Positions 1 through 12,864 of a DNA stretch of 64,000 nt are shown here, piece after piece. The notes beneath the pieces were generated by a model, which saw only the letters and a list, made by a program, of their open reading frames with translations, searched no databases and was not told where the DNA came from. Location: contig NC_081332.1 in NCBI RefSeq assembly GCF_022539665.2, positions 3,319,884 through 3,383,883 on the forward strand. The letters run 5' to 3'. The stretch's first letter is position 1, and each line of letters begins with the position of its first letter. The stretch comes from Daphnia carinata (lineage: Eukaryota; Arthropoda; Branchiopoda; Diplostraca; Daphniidae). Both the position numbers and the translations under genes were made by a program.

Positions 1-1310
1 TAAGCAGTCACGTGTAACAGTCAAACTGGACCACCCATCAAAACGAAAAAAGAGTAGACGAAACACGTAAAGAGAGATAGAAAAAATAAAATAAAACAAG
101 AGGACATGTAAATTCAGGCTGGCGCTTTTGTGGAAAGAATAAAGGCCCCGCTTGGCCAGACCTCCCTCTCTCTTCTGCTCATTAGCATTTCAACATGTGC
201 AAATGACGTCGCGCTGTATAAATAAAGTTTGCCTCCGCAGCTTGAGCAGCCAAGCGAGCAACTACGTAGGGCCATCCACAGACGGGCACGACCCCCCATT
301 TTTTCTTTTCAAGGGGTTCTTTCAATTTTATTTGATGTAGACCTATGCATTTACTCTGACTGGCTAGGGCGGACTTTACGGCGTAGGAGATAAATACATA
401 ACGTCTTTGGTCGATCTCTTTTGTTCAAAGCTCTCTTTTTCCCCTTGAACAAAAAAATAAAATAATAAAGAAAACCGCCCACCATCCGTCGTAATCTCTC
501 GTATCAATTTTACATGCCAGCTCCAGCGAGTTCAAAATAAATCTGCATAAAAAAAAAAAAAAAAAAAAAAGAGGCAGAAAGACCGGCCAATGATGGTCTA
601 CTATTTACTAGAGTAGCAGCCAGTATAAGAAGAAGATTTGAAATATTACGTCAAACCTTCCTCTCCATCCGGAAACAGTTTCGGGGGGGGGGGGGGGGGA
701 ACGATGGAAATGAAGATGAAAGGAAAGCCCTCCATTCGACTGAATCGCTAAATAGCCAAACGTTTTTCTTTCTTTCTTTTCTTTTTTTTTTTTTTTTTTT
801 TTTTTACGTACATTTATTTTTACGTACATACATAAGTATCCATTTTGGCTGTCATCTTCTCTTTTTATTTTTTTATTTTTTTAAGGCTTCGGAAAATATG
901 GAGAAATGTGCTAACAGTGAAGGAAAGAGAGATTTTAGTGTAGGACCATATAAAAAAAAATGACTGTATGACAGATGAAATAAAAAAAAAAAAGAGGGGG
1001 AGTTCTTTCAACGTCAAAGTATCTTCATTTTCTCTTGAAATTGCAAACATCAATTCAAGAATAAAAAAAAATACTATCGCCAAATATGTGTTATCGAGCC
1101 AGACCGATAAAAAAAGAAAAAGAACGAATATAATAATAATAATAATAACAATAATAATAATAAATTTAGCCACGAACGATAAACGATGTCGAGCAGACAA
1201 CACAACGGGCGTGCATAATGACATCCCGTTTCAATCGTGTACAGCTAAAACTCGCATATGTCGCAACAAGCACGCCGAGTGCTACACAAACAACGTTGTA
1301 TACTTAATGA

Positions 1311-1336
1311 CAATCCGTCCACAATCCGTCCACAAT
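1311..1336. repeat. 11-bp tandem repeat
   Basis: The unit CAATCCGTCCA is present twice, followed by CAAT. It is a small exact tandem duplication in otherwise unique sequence. Confidence 0.9.
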
Positions 1337-1491
1337 AGGAGAGAGGGGGAGATGGGGAAGAAGAGGGAGGAAGCCGACGACAAGAGCACGAGGCTTTGAA
1401 ATTGCCGCTTTTAACCTCTGCGACCTTTCGTGATCAAAATGTACACGCCAAAAACTGTCCCCACAAATGCGAACGGCTGCAACGCAACAAT

Positions 1492-1511
1492 CCCCCCCCC
1501 CCCCCCCCCCC
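1492..1511. repeat. C20 homopolymer
   Basis: Twenty consecutive C bases, that is a G20 run on the minus strand. Confidence 0.97.
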
Positions 1512-1929
1512 AACTGTCAACCGCAACGGTGCAAAATTCAACTCCCCCCCTTTTTTTTTTTTTTTAATTACAATTATATATTTGCAAGAGAAAATTGGAT
1601 CGATTTTAAGTACCGGTAAAATGCAGCATCAAAAGACTCTTTTTAAAAAAAAAATCTCATTGTTACGAATATGACAACTTCCCTCTTTCTCTTTCCGATC
1701 GTTCGTTCGTTTTATTTATTTTTTTTATTCTATTATAATAGCCATCGTATAGAAAAAAGCAGATGGTCTCTCTCCTACTCCGATGCGGAGCGCTGGTGCG
1801 GCGACAAAGTGGCTCCATCTCAAAAGAAAAGAAAGAAAAAGAAGTTCTTTTTCTAGCACTCCAACACACACGGTGCTGCCGTATCAATATATTATTATAT
1901 TCCATAATAATACGAGCCGAAAAAGAACG

Positions 1930-1954
1930 AGAGAGAGAGAGAGAGAGAGAGAGA
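1930..1954. repeat. (GA)n microsatellite
   Basis: About 12 GA units followed by a run of A. It is one of several purine dinucleotide arrays within 300 bases. Confidence 0.95.
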
Positions 1955-2124
1955 AAAAAAAAAGCCAAGCCCTTATTATATACCGCACAGCATAACACAT
2001 TTGAATATTGATCGGTGGGCGTGGTCGCGCCGGAGCTGTGCATTTTCACGAAGCGTCTCTTTCAAAAGACCGCGCGGACCCGACTGATCGGCGCGATATA
2101 TTGCCTTTCATATTACGACGTGGA

Positions 2125-2132
<8 letters not shown>

Positions 2133-2221
<89 letters not shown>

Positions 2222-2238
2222 AAAAAAAAAAAAAAAAA
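2133..2238. repeat. (AG)n microsatellite followed by an A18 run
   Basis: About 43 uninterrupted AG units occupy 2133-2219, followed by a C and 18 A bases at 2221-2238. This is the longest pure dinucleotide purine tract in the window. Such a homopurine strand can form triplex (H-DNA) structures. The length is likely to vary among individuals. Confidence 0.98.
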
Positions 2239-4085
2239 TGTGCTATTTAAAGGAGTCGATCTCTAAGAAATTTAATACAATATACACGTTAATAGAGGGC
2301 GAACTTCTTTAAGCAAATGACGTAAAGTCTAGTAGCTCAGGCCCTTTTTTTTTTTTTTTTTTTTTTTTTGTTTATTATTATAGAAGGAAAAGAAAAACAA
2401 GAGGAAAAAAAAGAATTTGTTTCCATTTTCTTATAGTTTGTGCAGGTCGACACACACGAAATGCGTCCATCAAGGAGCAATCAGTCTGGTTGCGATTCGG
2501 TCCGCTATTCATCAACAGGCGCACACACACGGAGAGAAAGAAATAACTTGGTGGAACGCACGGACATTCCGATGAAAAGAGGTTTTTAAGATGATGATGT
2601 TACATCGTACTGGGGGCCATGATGTTTCGTTTTTTCAAAACAAAAAGAAACGAGAAGCTCGTAGTTTATGTATAAAGATTGAGAGATGCTGCCTAGTCAA
2701 AGGTAAATATTGAAATAATAAACTTCTTTTTTTTTTTTTTTTTACTGGGTTTAAATAAAAAAAAAGAAAAAAAAAAAAAAGAAACTGTCCTATGCGACAA
2801 GCCATGAGACATAGTGTGTCGAGAGCTCAAGAGTCCTCGTGGATGCACACCAAAAAAGGGCACTGTCATCTCGAAAGACACAACGTCATCGACAGTTTTT
2901 CTTAGTTTCAAAACGACAGCCGAATTTTTTTTTCAGGTTTCCTTTTATGGACTTTCTTTTCCTATATGCCCCCTCTCTAAATGGACGTGATTTAAAAAAG
3001 AAACAAATTAAATTAATTTTGTTTCCCTTTTCTTTAACATTTTTTTGGTGATATTCGTGATGATACGGCGAGGACAACACGTCAACTTTGTTCCCCATTT
3101 TTGTTCTTGTTGTCTGTTCTTTTCCTTACGTGCGATGGAACACCAAAAAAAAAAAAAAGGGGGGAGGAAAAACAGAAAAGAAAAGAAAAAAAAAAAAAAA
3201 AAAATCCCAAAACGAGACATTGGACACGACCGAAATCAGTCAGCCATCAAGGTGTCTGAATCACGCAAACTTTCATTTCTTTTTCCCGACTTTTATTGGT
3301 TAAGGGACGCAACCTTATTGGAAAACGAGCAGCCACAAACAAGAAACTCGAACGCGACTCAACGTTCCCCTTCCCTCCCTCCCTCCCTCCCCCCCCCCCC
3401 TTAAAAAAAGAAAACATTCTTCGACTTCTTGTGTGATCGTCATTATTTTTCAACACGTGTACCTCTTTTCAAAAAATTCATTTTCCTTTTGGCTGTTGTT
3501 TTTCTTTTTTTTCTTTTTTAAAGCCTATCGGCAATAATAGTGGGATGAAAGAAAAATATATTCATCTACAATTTTCCCTTTTTTTTTTTTTTTCTTGAAC
3601 AAAAAGGGCGTGTCTAGTACGACCGAAGAAAGATGTTATTATGACCGCAGCTTTCAAATAACAAAACACGAAATTGAGATAATGAACTGCTTCTTTTCCT
3701 ATCCCCCTCATTCTTTCTTTTTTCTTTTCTTTTTTTTTAGAAAACTATCTTCCCCTTTCTTTGAAAAATTCTCATAGAAAAAAGGAAATGGAAGTAATGC
3801 GTGGGCCTACATAGTGGCAAAATACAAACGATCAGTAATTATGCAAACGAAAAAGAAAAAATTCCCATCACACAAAATGCGGTAAAAAAAAAAAAAAAAA
3901 AAATCAATAAACATCAATGACTTTATCGTTTGTTTGCCTCTCGAAACACGCCCACACATACACACGAAAATTCGGAGCAAAAACAAATAATCAACAACCA
4001 TTCGATTTATCGAACGTCTCGTCATTTTGTGTGTTGCGTCCGACTCGCTTTCTCGTTGCTAACGCGCGACTGCTTTTGTAGTATT

Positions 4086-4105
4086 ACACACACACACACA
4101 CACAC
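4086..4105. repeat. (CA)n microsatellite
   Basis: About ten CA units followed by an A run. A second similar array lies at 4221-4239. Confidence 0.95.
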
Positions 4106-4220
4106 AAAAAAACCGAGCCCATGTGTCACATTTAGTATGGACAGGCCTTAGCCCCGGATGCCTCTGCGTTTTGTGTTGCACGGACACTAATAATAAACTA
4201 GTAGCAAGATGTACAGCGCG

Positions 4221-4239
4221 CACACACACACACACACAC
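4221..4239. repeat. (CA)n microsatellite
   Basis: About nine CA units preceded by GCGCG. It belongs to the cluster of CA arrays between 4.0 and 5.0 kb. Confidence 0.95.
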
Positions 4240-4658
4240 GACAAACTAACAACAAAGTCGGGTAGCCGTGCGGCGTAGCAAAGACAATCTGATCGATTGA
4301 TGCATCATTTTTTATTATTATTATTTTCCCGACTCCTTTTTGCGTTATTTAACAGCGCCCAGCTCAAAGACCATCAGCAGGTCCCCCCCCCCCCAAACAA
4401 CAAACCAAAAAAAAAAAAAAAAAAAAAAAAGATGATGGAATAGGCGTACGATACAAGCGGCTTTTGTTGTTACAGCCCATACGGGTACGCCAACGATGTC
4501 AAGATTTCCCTTTTTTTTTTTTTTCGTCAACAAGCAAACAGCAAAGGCAAACAGAAGGCGATTGTCGTAATACGGCAGTAGGGCCCATCACAAGATCAGA
4601 CGTTAAAAAAAAAAAAAAAAAAAAATAGATAAATAAAAAATAGGACAATGGGTACTAT

Positions 4659-4672
4659 CCACTAGATGGCGT
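4659..4672 (+). promoter_or_regulatory. CTCF-like binding motif
   Basis: CCACTAGATGGCGT matches the well-known CTCF core (CCASYAGRKGGCRS in IUPAC code) at all but the last position. CTCF is present in many arthropods and marks insulators or domain borders. Occupancy cannot be judged from sequence. Confidence 0.35.
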
Positions 4673-4873
4673 TATAGGACAGATTACGAGGCCAAGGGCA
4701 AGGCAGATTGCGTTTGATCATGGGAATGACGTGACGCCAGCACGTCCTCCTCATCATTCGGGGCCGGCAATCACGACGCGTCTGTAAACGACTTGTCGCT
4801 ATGAATGTATTCTTTCTTATTCTTAGAGACACGCACCTTTTGCTTTGAATAGTGGATGTCTTCAGTTCAACAT

Positions 4874-4998
<125 letters not shown>

Positions 4999-5257
4999 CC
5001 CTTAAAGACAATTTTTGACGGACGTGACCATTGATATTGGGAGGAAATAAAATGTAAGAAAATAAAAACGACTGGAAACACGGAACCATAAAAAGGAAGT
5101 TTTTTTTTCTTTTTTTTTTTTTTTTCGTTTAGAGATGCCGGGCACGCGTTTCAAATAAAGAGCGAAAGGAACGACGACCACCAACGGCCAAAGACATCAT
5201 TTGATCCGATTCGGACGGGACTTTCCGAACCGGCGTGTGACGCCGTCAATCGATGGC

Positions 5258-5282
5258 CTCTCTCTCTCTCTCTCTCTCTCTC
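5258..5282. repeat. (CT)n microsatellite
   Basis: About twelve CT units followed by a short C run. Confidence 0.95.
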
Positions 5283-5845
5283 CCCCCGTTTCATACACAG
5301 ATATTAAAAAAAAACAAAAAAAACAAAACAAAAAAAAAAAAGGAATATGACCGAAACTGCGTCGACCTGTCAAATCATCAGACGTGCAATGCCTTAACAT
5401 TTTCCCAGAGCCAAAAACGACTCGACAAACGTTGTCAAATAGACGCAAGTTTTTTTTCCGTTATCTTTTTTTCTCCATCTGTTTTCTCCAAGAAATATCG
5501 AAAATAAATACCACCAAAACTAAAAAAACATGGAGAGAAAGGAACCAAAAATTCAAAATGAAAGAGATTTAATTTTTTTTTTTTTTCTTCCCCATCCTCT
5601 TTTGCGGCATTTCAAGAAAACGTTTTTACAAACAATGATGGCCGGGAGAACATTATCTTTGCCGTCACTTAAAGAAAATCTTGTATCGCATAACTGCACA
5701 ACATGTCTTCGTTATTGTTGCTTGTGTTTCCCATTATTTTTTTTTCCCCCAACCTTCAACCGGCTGGCGCGTTTGCCGCCGACCGAACGGTACCGGTTTT
5801 TTCTTTTTATTTTCTTATCAGTTGACCGCATCGATTGGGTTTTTC

Positions 5846-5878
<33 letters not shown>

Positions 5879-6112
5879 TTTTTGAATACCTTGTCTTGAC
5901 GGAATGTCTAAACTTCTGGGAAGAAAAAGACACAAGAGGACGGGGGGGGGGAGGAAAAGAAATGGGCGAGAAACTGCCATACGGTACTGACAGCATCTGC
6001 ACGCCGACGGCGTGACTGCACCGAACGCTCTCCTTCGTTCAGCCTTTGTCGCTTGCAACAACCCAAACAACAGAGTTATTGGTCCATCAAAGCCAAACAA
6101 CATTTACGATAC

Positions 6113-6143
<31 letters not shown>

Positions 6144-6574
6144 GGAACAACCCTAACTTTTGCGACGAGCAAATAAAAGAAACTTATTAAATAAACTTGG
6201 CAAACGCGCAACTTTTTTATTTTTTTTTTAGTCCCAAGTTTTTGACCAACGTTCCTATTTAAACTCGACCTCGCATTTTTTTTTTTTTCCTTTTTAAACT
6301 TGTAGCAAAAAGACCCCTCTGTGTGTGTGTACGCGTCAAAGAGAATATGTTTTGTCATGTTTTGAGAGAAGCAGATAGACCCCCCCCCCCCCCTTTGGAT
6401 AGTGTCTCCCAGGAACCCCCCCCTCTAGCCACTGGGCGGCCAGCACCTGGGCAGGTTTGATACGTGTCGTAGAGACATACCACTAAACCTACCCACTGTA
6501 TGTCACATACTGTGCGCAAACAGTTTTCAGCTGGGAAAATAAAAATTACAAAAAAAAAAAAAAAAAAAATACCC

Positions 6575-6605
<31 letters not shown>

Positions 6606-7798
6606 ATATGTGAGGGACGACCCGGAGTTTTGTTGGACCAGCGCTGGTTCGGCTGCCGGTTTTCTATAATCCGCATGGATGACGGGGGGGGGGGGGGGGC
6701 CTAATATTTGGACCTCGTGTCAGTGCGCTGTGAAAAAAAAAAAAAGGTTCTTTCAAAAATGTTCTTTAAAGCAAGACGAAGGTTATCTCGATGCGACCAT
6801 CTTGACCGATATGTTAAAAAAAAAAAAAAAAAAAACTCGTCTCTGAGTCAGTCACAAACCGAAGGCGATTGAACTCGTAGGTATGGATTTGTCGCCCCTC
6901 ATCATCTCCGTTCTGTTTTTTTTTTTTTCCCTCTATCTGGTTCCTTGCCAGCTGATCGGCTGGAACGAGAGTGGGAAAGGAGGACCGACCGAAAATTTGA
7001 AGCATTTCACACGAAATAGGCGGGACAAGGAGAATGTTGCTCTACCCTCTTTTCAAAACCCCTCCGAACACAATGAGGTACACACATATCTTTAAAAAAA
7101 AAAAAAAAAAAAATGCCGACTGTAAATTTATTTCATTTTTTCGATGGATTCGAAACCGATTGCATCGACATCTTTCCCACTTCACAAAGGACGAATCAAC
7201 TGGAGAATACCGAGTATTCCGGCAGACTTTGGCGTTCTTTTGCGGCACACACAACACCAATCGACTTTGACCAAGAACCGAGAAAAAATAAAATGCCTTC
7301 GCATCCATCTCTGTCTGATTGATAACAACAACAATAACAGGACTTTCATTTCATTTCATTTTTATTTTTTTTTTTTTTAAATTAAAAAAAAATTTCGTTT
7401 TCCTCCCTCCCCCTCTTCGCAGGATTTTTGGGTGGGGTAGCCTATATATGCGCTGTAGAGATGAGGGCGGAGCTGGTTTGTAGCACTATAATCAACTAAT
7501 CGCCAGATTTTTCAAAAAAATATAAGAGCCAATGTATCATTACCAAAGTACGTACACTAGCAATTTACCAATAGGGCGGACGAGTCAAGAGGCAGGGCAT
7601 ATTCCTTCTCTTTTTCGGGGTCGACCCGGTCAAGAGAAAATTGTTCAAAACGAAAAGAAAAAAGAAAGGGGAAAAAAAAAAAAAAATGAATACAAGAAAA
7701 ACAGCAACAACAAGTACAACCACAGGTAGTGCGTATAGAAATACGAAGGACCTGCCACAATCCCAACAGGCGGCTCATTCATCATGATAATCATCCGC

Positions 7799-7837
7799 AT
7801 AACAGAGACCGTTTGAGCCTTTCTCGGTCTCTGTTAT
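7799..7837. repeat. Perfect 13-bp inverted repeat (hairpin)
   Basis: ATAACAGAGACCG at 7799-7811 is exactly complementary to CGGTCTCTGTTAT at 7825-7837, with a 13-base loop. The stem is too short for a canonical animal microRNA precursor. Its origin is unknown; it could be a remnant of a mobile element end. Confidence 0.85.
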
Positions 7838-8452
7838 ACGTTAGCTAGTAACTGTGATTAAACGCGCGGACATTTATAATAACAAAAGGTAAGGTAACCC
7901 AAGAAACCTTTTTTTTTTTTGTTTTGTTTTTTTTGTTTTTTTTTTGAAAACTTAAAAGGAATTATTGTTGTTGTTTTGGATGGGGTGGTTCCTCTGACCC
8001 TGGGCCACTCTCAAAAAACGCATGTAATCACGAAACGTCGCAACAGGTTTTCCATTGTGGGGGTTGTAAAAAAAAAAAAAAAAAAAATCAAAAGGGGTAA
8101 AGACCTGTTGAAAAGCCTCTCTTTTAAAAACAAAGAAAAACGCTCGTTGTCGACGTTGCAGTTTGTCTTTTTTTTTTTTTTTTTTTTTAAGCGGTACGCA
8201 CTTCCCCAAAGGGTCTCGTAAGTAGACAGGTCTAATCAATTAGGTGCCACGTAATAGAACTCGACGAAGGTGAATGAAGGGGGGGGGGGCGAACAACAGA
8301 GTTGAAAATAAGAAGGGAATTTGACTTTGGGTGAGGGGGGGTCTTCTCATTTCAACCCCCATTTGGATTTTTTTTTCTTTTTTTTTTTTCCCTTTAACTT
8401 TCAAAAATCTTGTAAATCATCAACGTGGATACGACTCCATTTTCGTTTCGCG

Positions 8453-8455
<3 letters not shown>

Positions 8456-8500
<45 letters not shown>
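8456..8500. repeat. G45 homopolymer
   Basis: Forty-five consecutive G bases preceded by GGGA. It is the longest G run in the window and an obvious G-quadruplex candidate. The exact length may be affected by sequencing or assembly. Confidence 0.95.
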
Positions 8501-8501
<1 letters not shown>

Positions 8502-8623
8502 TCTTTCCTTTAGTCCGTTAGTCTTTTCTTATATGCCCGACCACGTACTAACTGCGCAATATATACAACTTTATTGCCCCGTCTAGGCATTCCACCTTTC
8601 GGGGCCGCAGTTTTATTCTTTTT

Positions 8624-8662
8624 AAAAAAAAAAAAAAAAAAAGGGGGGGGGGGGGGGGGGGG
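8624..8662. repeat. Compound A19-G20 homopurine run
   Basis: Nineteen A bases (8624-8642) join directly to twenty G bases (8643-8662). It lies 120 bases after the G45 run and 37 bases before an A31 run (8699-8729), making a dense cluster of homopurine runs. Confidence 0.95.
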
Positions 8663-8697
8663 AAAGAAAAGATTTTATGATGATGATTCAGAGTTAT

Positions 8698-8698
<1 letters not shown>

Positions 8699-8729
<31 letters not shown>
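8699..8729. repeat. A31 homopolymer
   Basis: Thirty-one A bases, followed by G and a further A-rich stretch. No retroelement sequence is recognisable upstream, so I do not call it a poly(A) tail. Confidence 0.95.
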
Positions 8730-8731
<2 letters not shown>

Positions 8732-9565
8732 AAAAAGTTTAATAAAATGAAGCTTTTTTCTTTTTGAATGAAAGTAAGCGAGGGCCCATGCTGTTCATTT
8801 ATTAAAAATGAAGGTAAGAAGGAGAGCGGGCGAGCTTGCAGTTTAAAAATTCATCGTTTTAAAGTAAGGAAGAAAACGACTCTTAATAATAAATAGTGAG
8901 AGCACGAAACACGTGTTATTCCATTAAAAGCGCAGATAATTACACACGGCCTCTTTCTTTCTTCGTCTTCACATTTTCAGCTCTTAAAAAAAAAAAAAAG
9001 CAACGTCGAGAAATAAATAAAATGAAAAACTTTGAAAAAAAGAAAACAAAAATCAATTTGATGCTGCTTTTCTCTTGTTTGTGGTTTAGCTGCTATAAAA
9101 CGAGTGCAGGGGGATAAATTTAAAGAGAAAAAGAAAAAAAAAAAAAAAAAAGGGGATCCCAAACTCGTAAAAAATGAAACAAACAAAAAAAAAGTTTTAC
9201 GGTTGACGGACTCGCGTTTGTCTGTGGGTGCTGATGTGGTTCCCTCAACCGAATACATGCAACCTTGTACACATAATATGGCTCATTAACAAGGTAGGAA
9301 GAAAAAAAAAAAAAAAGAGATGCATGCTTCCCCGTCTTTTGCGTTATCTTTATCCCCCCCCCCCCCTGTTTCTACTTCTCCGTTCATCTTATCGGCTGTC
9401 TTCGATCTCGTCGCGTCCACGTAAAAAAGGGAAACAACAAAAAGGTGTACATCGCTAATCTATCCACCGTTTTTTTTTTTTTCTTCTTCAAAGTATCTAT
9501 CAAACGATAGCGGGGAGAAAAAACGAAGACGAGAGTGGTCCTTTTGGTTGAGTAATTATAACCCG

Positions 9566-9608
9566 CCCCCCCCCCCAAAAAAAAAAAAAAAAAAAAAAAT
9601 TTTTTTTT
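9566..9608. repeat. Compound C11-A23-T9 run
   Basis: Eleven C, twenty-three A and nine T bases abut one another. The A/T part contains a perfect inverted repeat of nine A and nine T. Confidence 0.93.
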
Positions 9609-9910
9609 CGTTTGATGTGCTTTTTTTATTTCAAAAAGAAATCAGGCAGTTACCCCATCTTTCTCTAATATCGTCGACTCCTATCGGCTAGTTAATAAAA
9701 AAACGCTAGTTTTTAACAACAACAACAACAACGATTCCTCCTAATATTCTTCACGATTTAAAAAAAAAAAAAAAAATACCTCCGAATCAGAAGAAGAACA
9801 AAAGGGGGGGGGGGGGATTTTTTTTTTATGACGACATTTTCTTCACTGATTTTTAAGAGAAAAGGAAACACATTGCAGGGGGGCAGACCCTGTTGATTCT
9901 CCCAAAACAA

Positions 9911-9934
9911 GAAAGAAAGAAAGAAAGAAAGAAA
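9911..9934. repeat. (GAAA)n microsatellite
   Basis: Five to six GAAA units ending in an A run. Confidence 0.93.
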
Positions 9935-10035
9935 AAAAGCTAGCGACGTTTTCGAGGTTCACTGTCTTTTCTACTTCTGGGTCTCATTCATCACGATCTC
10001 TTATCGGCTCGTAACCCCGGCGCGACACAACAACC

Positions 10036-10036
<1 letters not shown>

Positions 10037-10066
<30 letters not shown>
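10037..10066. repeat. A30 homopolymer
   Basis: Thirty A bases, followed within 30 bases by a further A run. Confidence 0.95.
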
Positions 10067-10068
<2 letters not shown>

Positions 10069-10912
10069 AAATAGAAAAAGAGAACCGTGTAAAAAAAAAA
10101 AAAAAAAAAAAGAGCGAGCCAACAACAACTACAACAACAACAACAACCTAAAGATAGAAGGCAGAGTCTCATCGGAGGCGCCCACACAACACTCAAGATG
10201 ACAAAGCCGATGTGCGTAGAAGATAACAAGCGGACGAAGATTTAGAAGAAAAAAAAAGGGGGGGGGGGGAATATCAAAAGTGGGAGGTGACGTATGCGCA
10301 TAGCGTTAGTAGAAGCCAAAACTACAAATGATGATGATAATTCTTATTTTAAAAGATGGCCACAGGGTGGAAAGAGAAAACGTCAATTCATTTACATGTA
10401 CGTTGTTGTGGTTTTCACTGATTCCCGCGACGATCGATGTGACATTTGAGAAAAAATTGGGAAAAGGTGAGAGGGGAATGAGGAGGAAAAAAAAAAAAAA
10501 AAAAAAGTGTCACTTTTGACAAATCATTCAATTTTTCATGGCACAAAAGTCAAACTATTTTCCTTTTCTTTGTGTACACCAAAGGGAAAACAATTTCAAA
10601 TTTGAATTCCTTTTTAATCTTCATGAATTTCTAATTTCCCGAATAGACAGCTGGCCCCTGATAGTACCGGATACATTTTTTTTTTTTTTCCTCTTTCTAA
10701 ACAAATTCTTCTTTTTTTTTTTTTTTTTTTTGGCAGTGTTATAACCCAGCTGTAGTATCCCCCCCCCCTCCCCCAAAACTTCAAGTTTCCTTGTTTCTCC
10801 ATAGCGATGTTACATACCAGCCAGTAGGCCCCCCCCCCCGCCCTTCACCACATTCAAAACCTCAGCCATCCTTAACTTTTATTTAAAAAACGAAAAAATT
10901 CAAAAGAAACGT

Positions 10913-10946
<34 letters not shown>

Positions 10947-12829
10947 AGCTCATTCATCGTACTCTATATTGGCCGCTGCCGAAAAAGAAAAATACCCCAC
11001 GCCTTCGTGGCTCTCAAAAAAGCTCTGGAATGGGAAAGAAGAAGAAGCCCACAAGAGCCACACATACACCACAGCAAAGCGATTTGTCTCTTCGATAGAC
11101 ACGAGGACCTTCGAAAAAAAAAAAAAAAAAAAAAAAAAAAGAAGCGACACCCACCACACACTCAAAACCTATTTATAAAATGCATCTACATAGAAGGAGG
11201 GCAAAAAAAAAAAAAAAAAGAGAAGAAATAAAGGGGGCGCAGCGGAAGCCCGCATCCCCCCCCCCCCCCCTTACCACCTTGTTCTCGTTCAAGGCATGCA
11301 AAGGAGAAGAAGGAGCGGAGCAACGGCAGCGACGACCATCACAATATATTATAATCCAGCGCAGTGTTTTCAGACCTCGACGGTCGGCACCTTTTTCCCC
11401 CTTCTTTTATAAAAAAAAAGACTCCCCAAAAAGAAAAAAAGATAATAAGAGCCAATGGAGCGAGCGAGTAAGGTGAATAGAAAGGGGAACTACACGTCTG
11501 CTGGAATTCTTTCGTATTCTTCCGAGAGAGCTTCATTGTCCATTGTGTCCACGACTTTTAAAAGAAGGGGAAAAAAAATAAATAAATAAAATGCCGAGTC
11601 TATAGAATCTAGGCTAGAAAAAAAAAAAAAAAAAAAAGAAAAAGATATCTTCAAGTGTACGAAGAAAAGGGCGTAGAAAAGACCCTACTTCATTTTTCGA
11701 TATTACCCTATGTCTGGCTAATGTCAAAAAAAAAAAGAAAAAAAAAAAAAAAAGAAGGAATTTTACGATTTTTTTTTTTTGATAGTCAAATGTGTTCCGC
11801 TTCCGGTATGTTCTTTCATCCGCTTTACCTACACCCAGCCCTTACATAAAGCTATTTTATTCAGGAAACAAGAGATATCCTAATAAATATCCTTTTCTTT
11901 TTTTTTTTTTTTTTTTCGTTACATTTTTCATAGCTTTAGCAACTTTGCACTCAAAAGAGATTCGCTCTGATGGAGGACCGGATATACATGTCGAACTTGT
12001 TGAAAGCTTTTGTCTTTCTTTTTTTCCTGCACCTCCTCCTTTTTGCATTTTAATAAAAGAGAAGCAGATCATTCGGCTGCATTGCAGTCGAAACTCCTCA
12101 AGAAAAACAACGTGCCCATTTCTTATTAAGAACAGGAGAGAAAAAAAAAAAAAAAAAAAAGAGACAACAAGTTTTGGGTTTAATTTTAAAAGAAAAGTTG
12201 AATGCATGATGATGATGATGACGAAACAGAGGACCGTGATGATAAGTGGCCCTTCAGCATCATCAGCTTCCCCCCTCCCTTCAATTGCACATTACACGAG
12301 TCTTGACCCCGAATAAAGATGGAACGCCCCAAAGTGAACGAACAACGTTAGATGGGGAGAAACGAATACACCCCCTCGAGGTTGAACGCGGCCTTTTAAA
12401 AATCCTCACAAAGATGCTCATTTTTTTTTTTCTTCTTCAGCTCCTAACACAAAAAGTCTAAAGGGAAAAACCCGATTGTGTTAAACCCGACACGTACCAA
12501 ATTCCAGCCCCCCGCTACATTTGCCTGTCTCCCTCCATTTCTTTCTTTCCTTTTCTTTTTTTTAATACCATTAAAATATACATGTGTGTGCTGTACATGT
12601 ATTTCGTTATTTAGCACCGCTCGCGCGTTCCTTCGAAAAAAAAAAAAAAAAAAAAAAACTTTCGGAACACACAAAAGTTTTTTTTCTCAGTCCCCCCCCC
12701 CCCCTCTTCATCTTATCCATCATCATCACTTTTGATCTTTTCTTCCATACAATATGCATATTAAAAAAAAAAAAAAATACATGTGTGCTGGGTTGGGAGA
12801 AGGATCGAAGTGTCTGACGAAGGCGGGAC

Positions 12830-12864
<35 letters not shown>

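Noticed and set aside
8699-8729. Poly(A) tail of a retroposed copy
   Set aside because: Similar A runs are everywhere in the window, and no element body or target duplication was seen.
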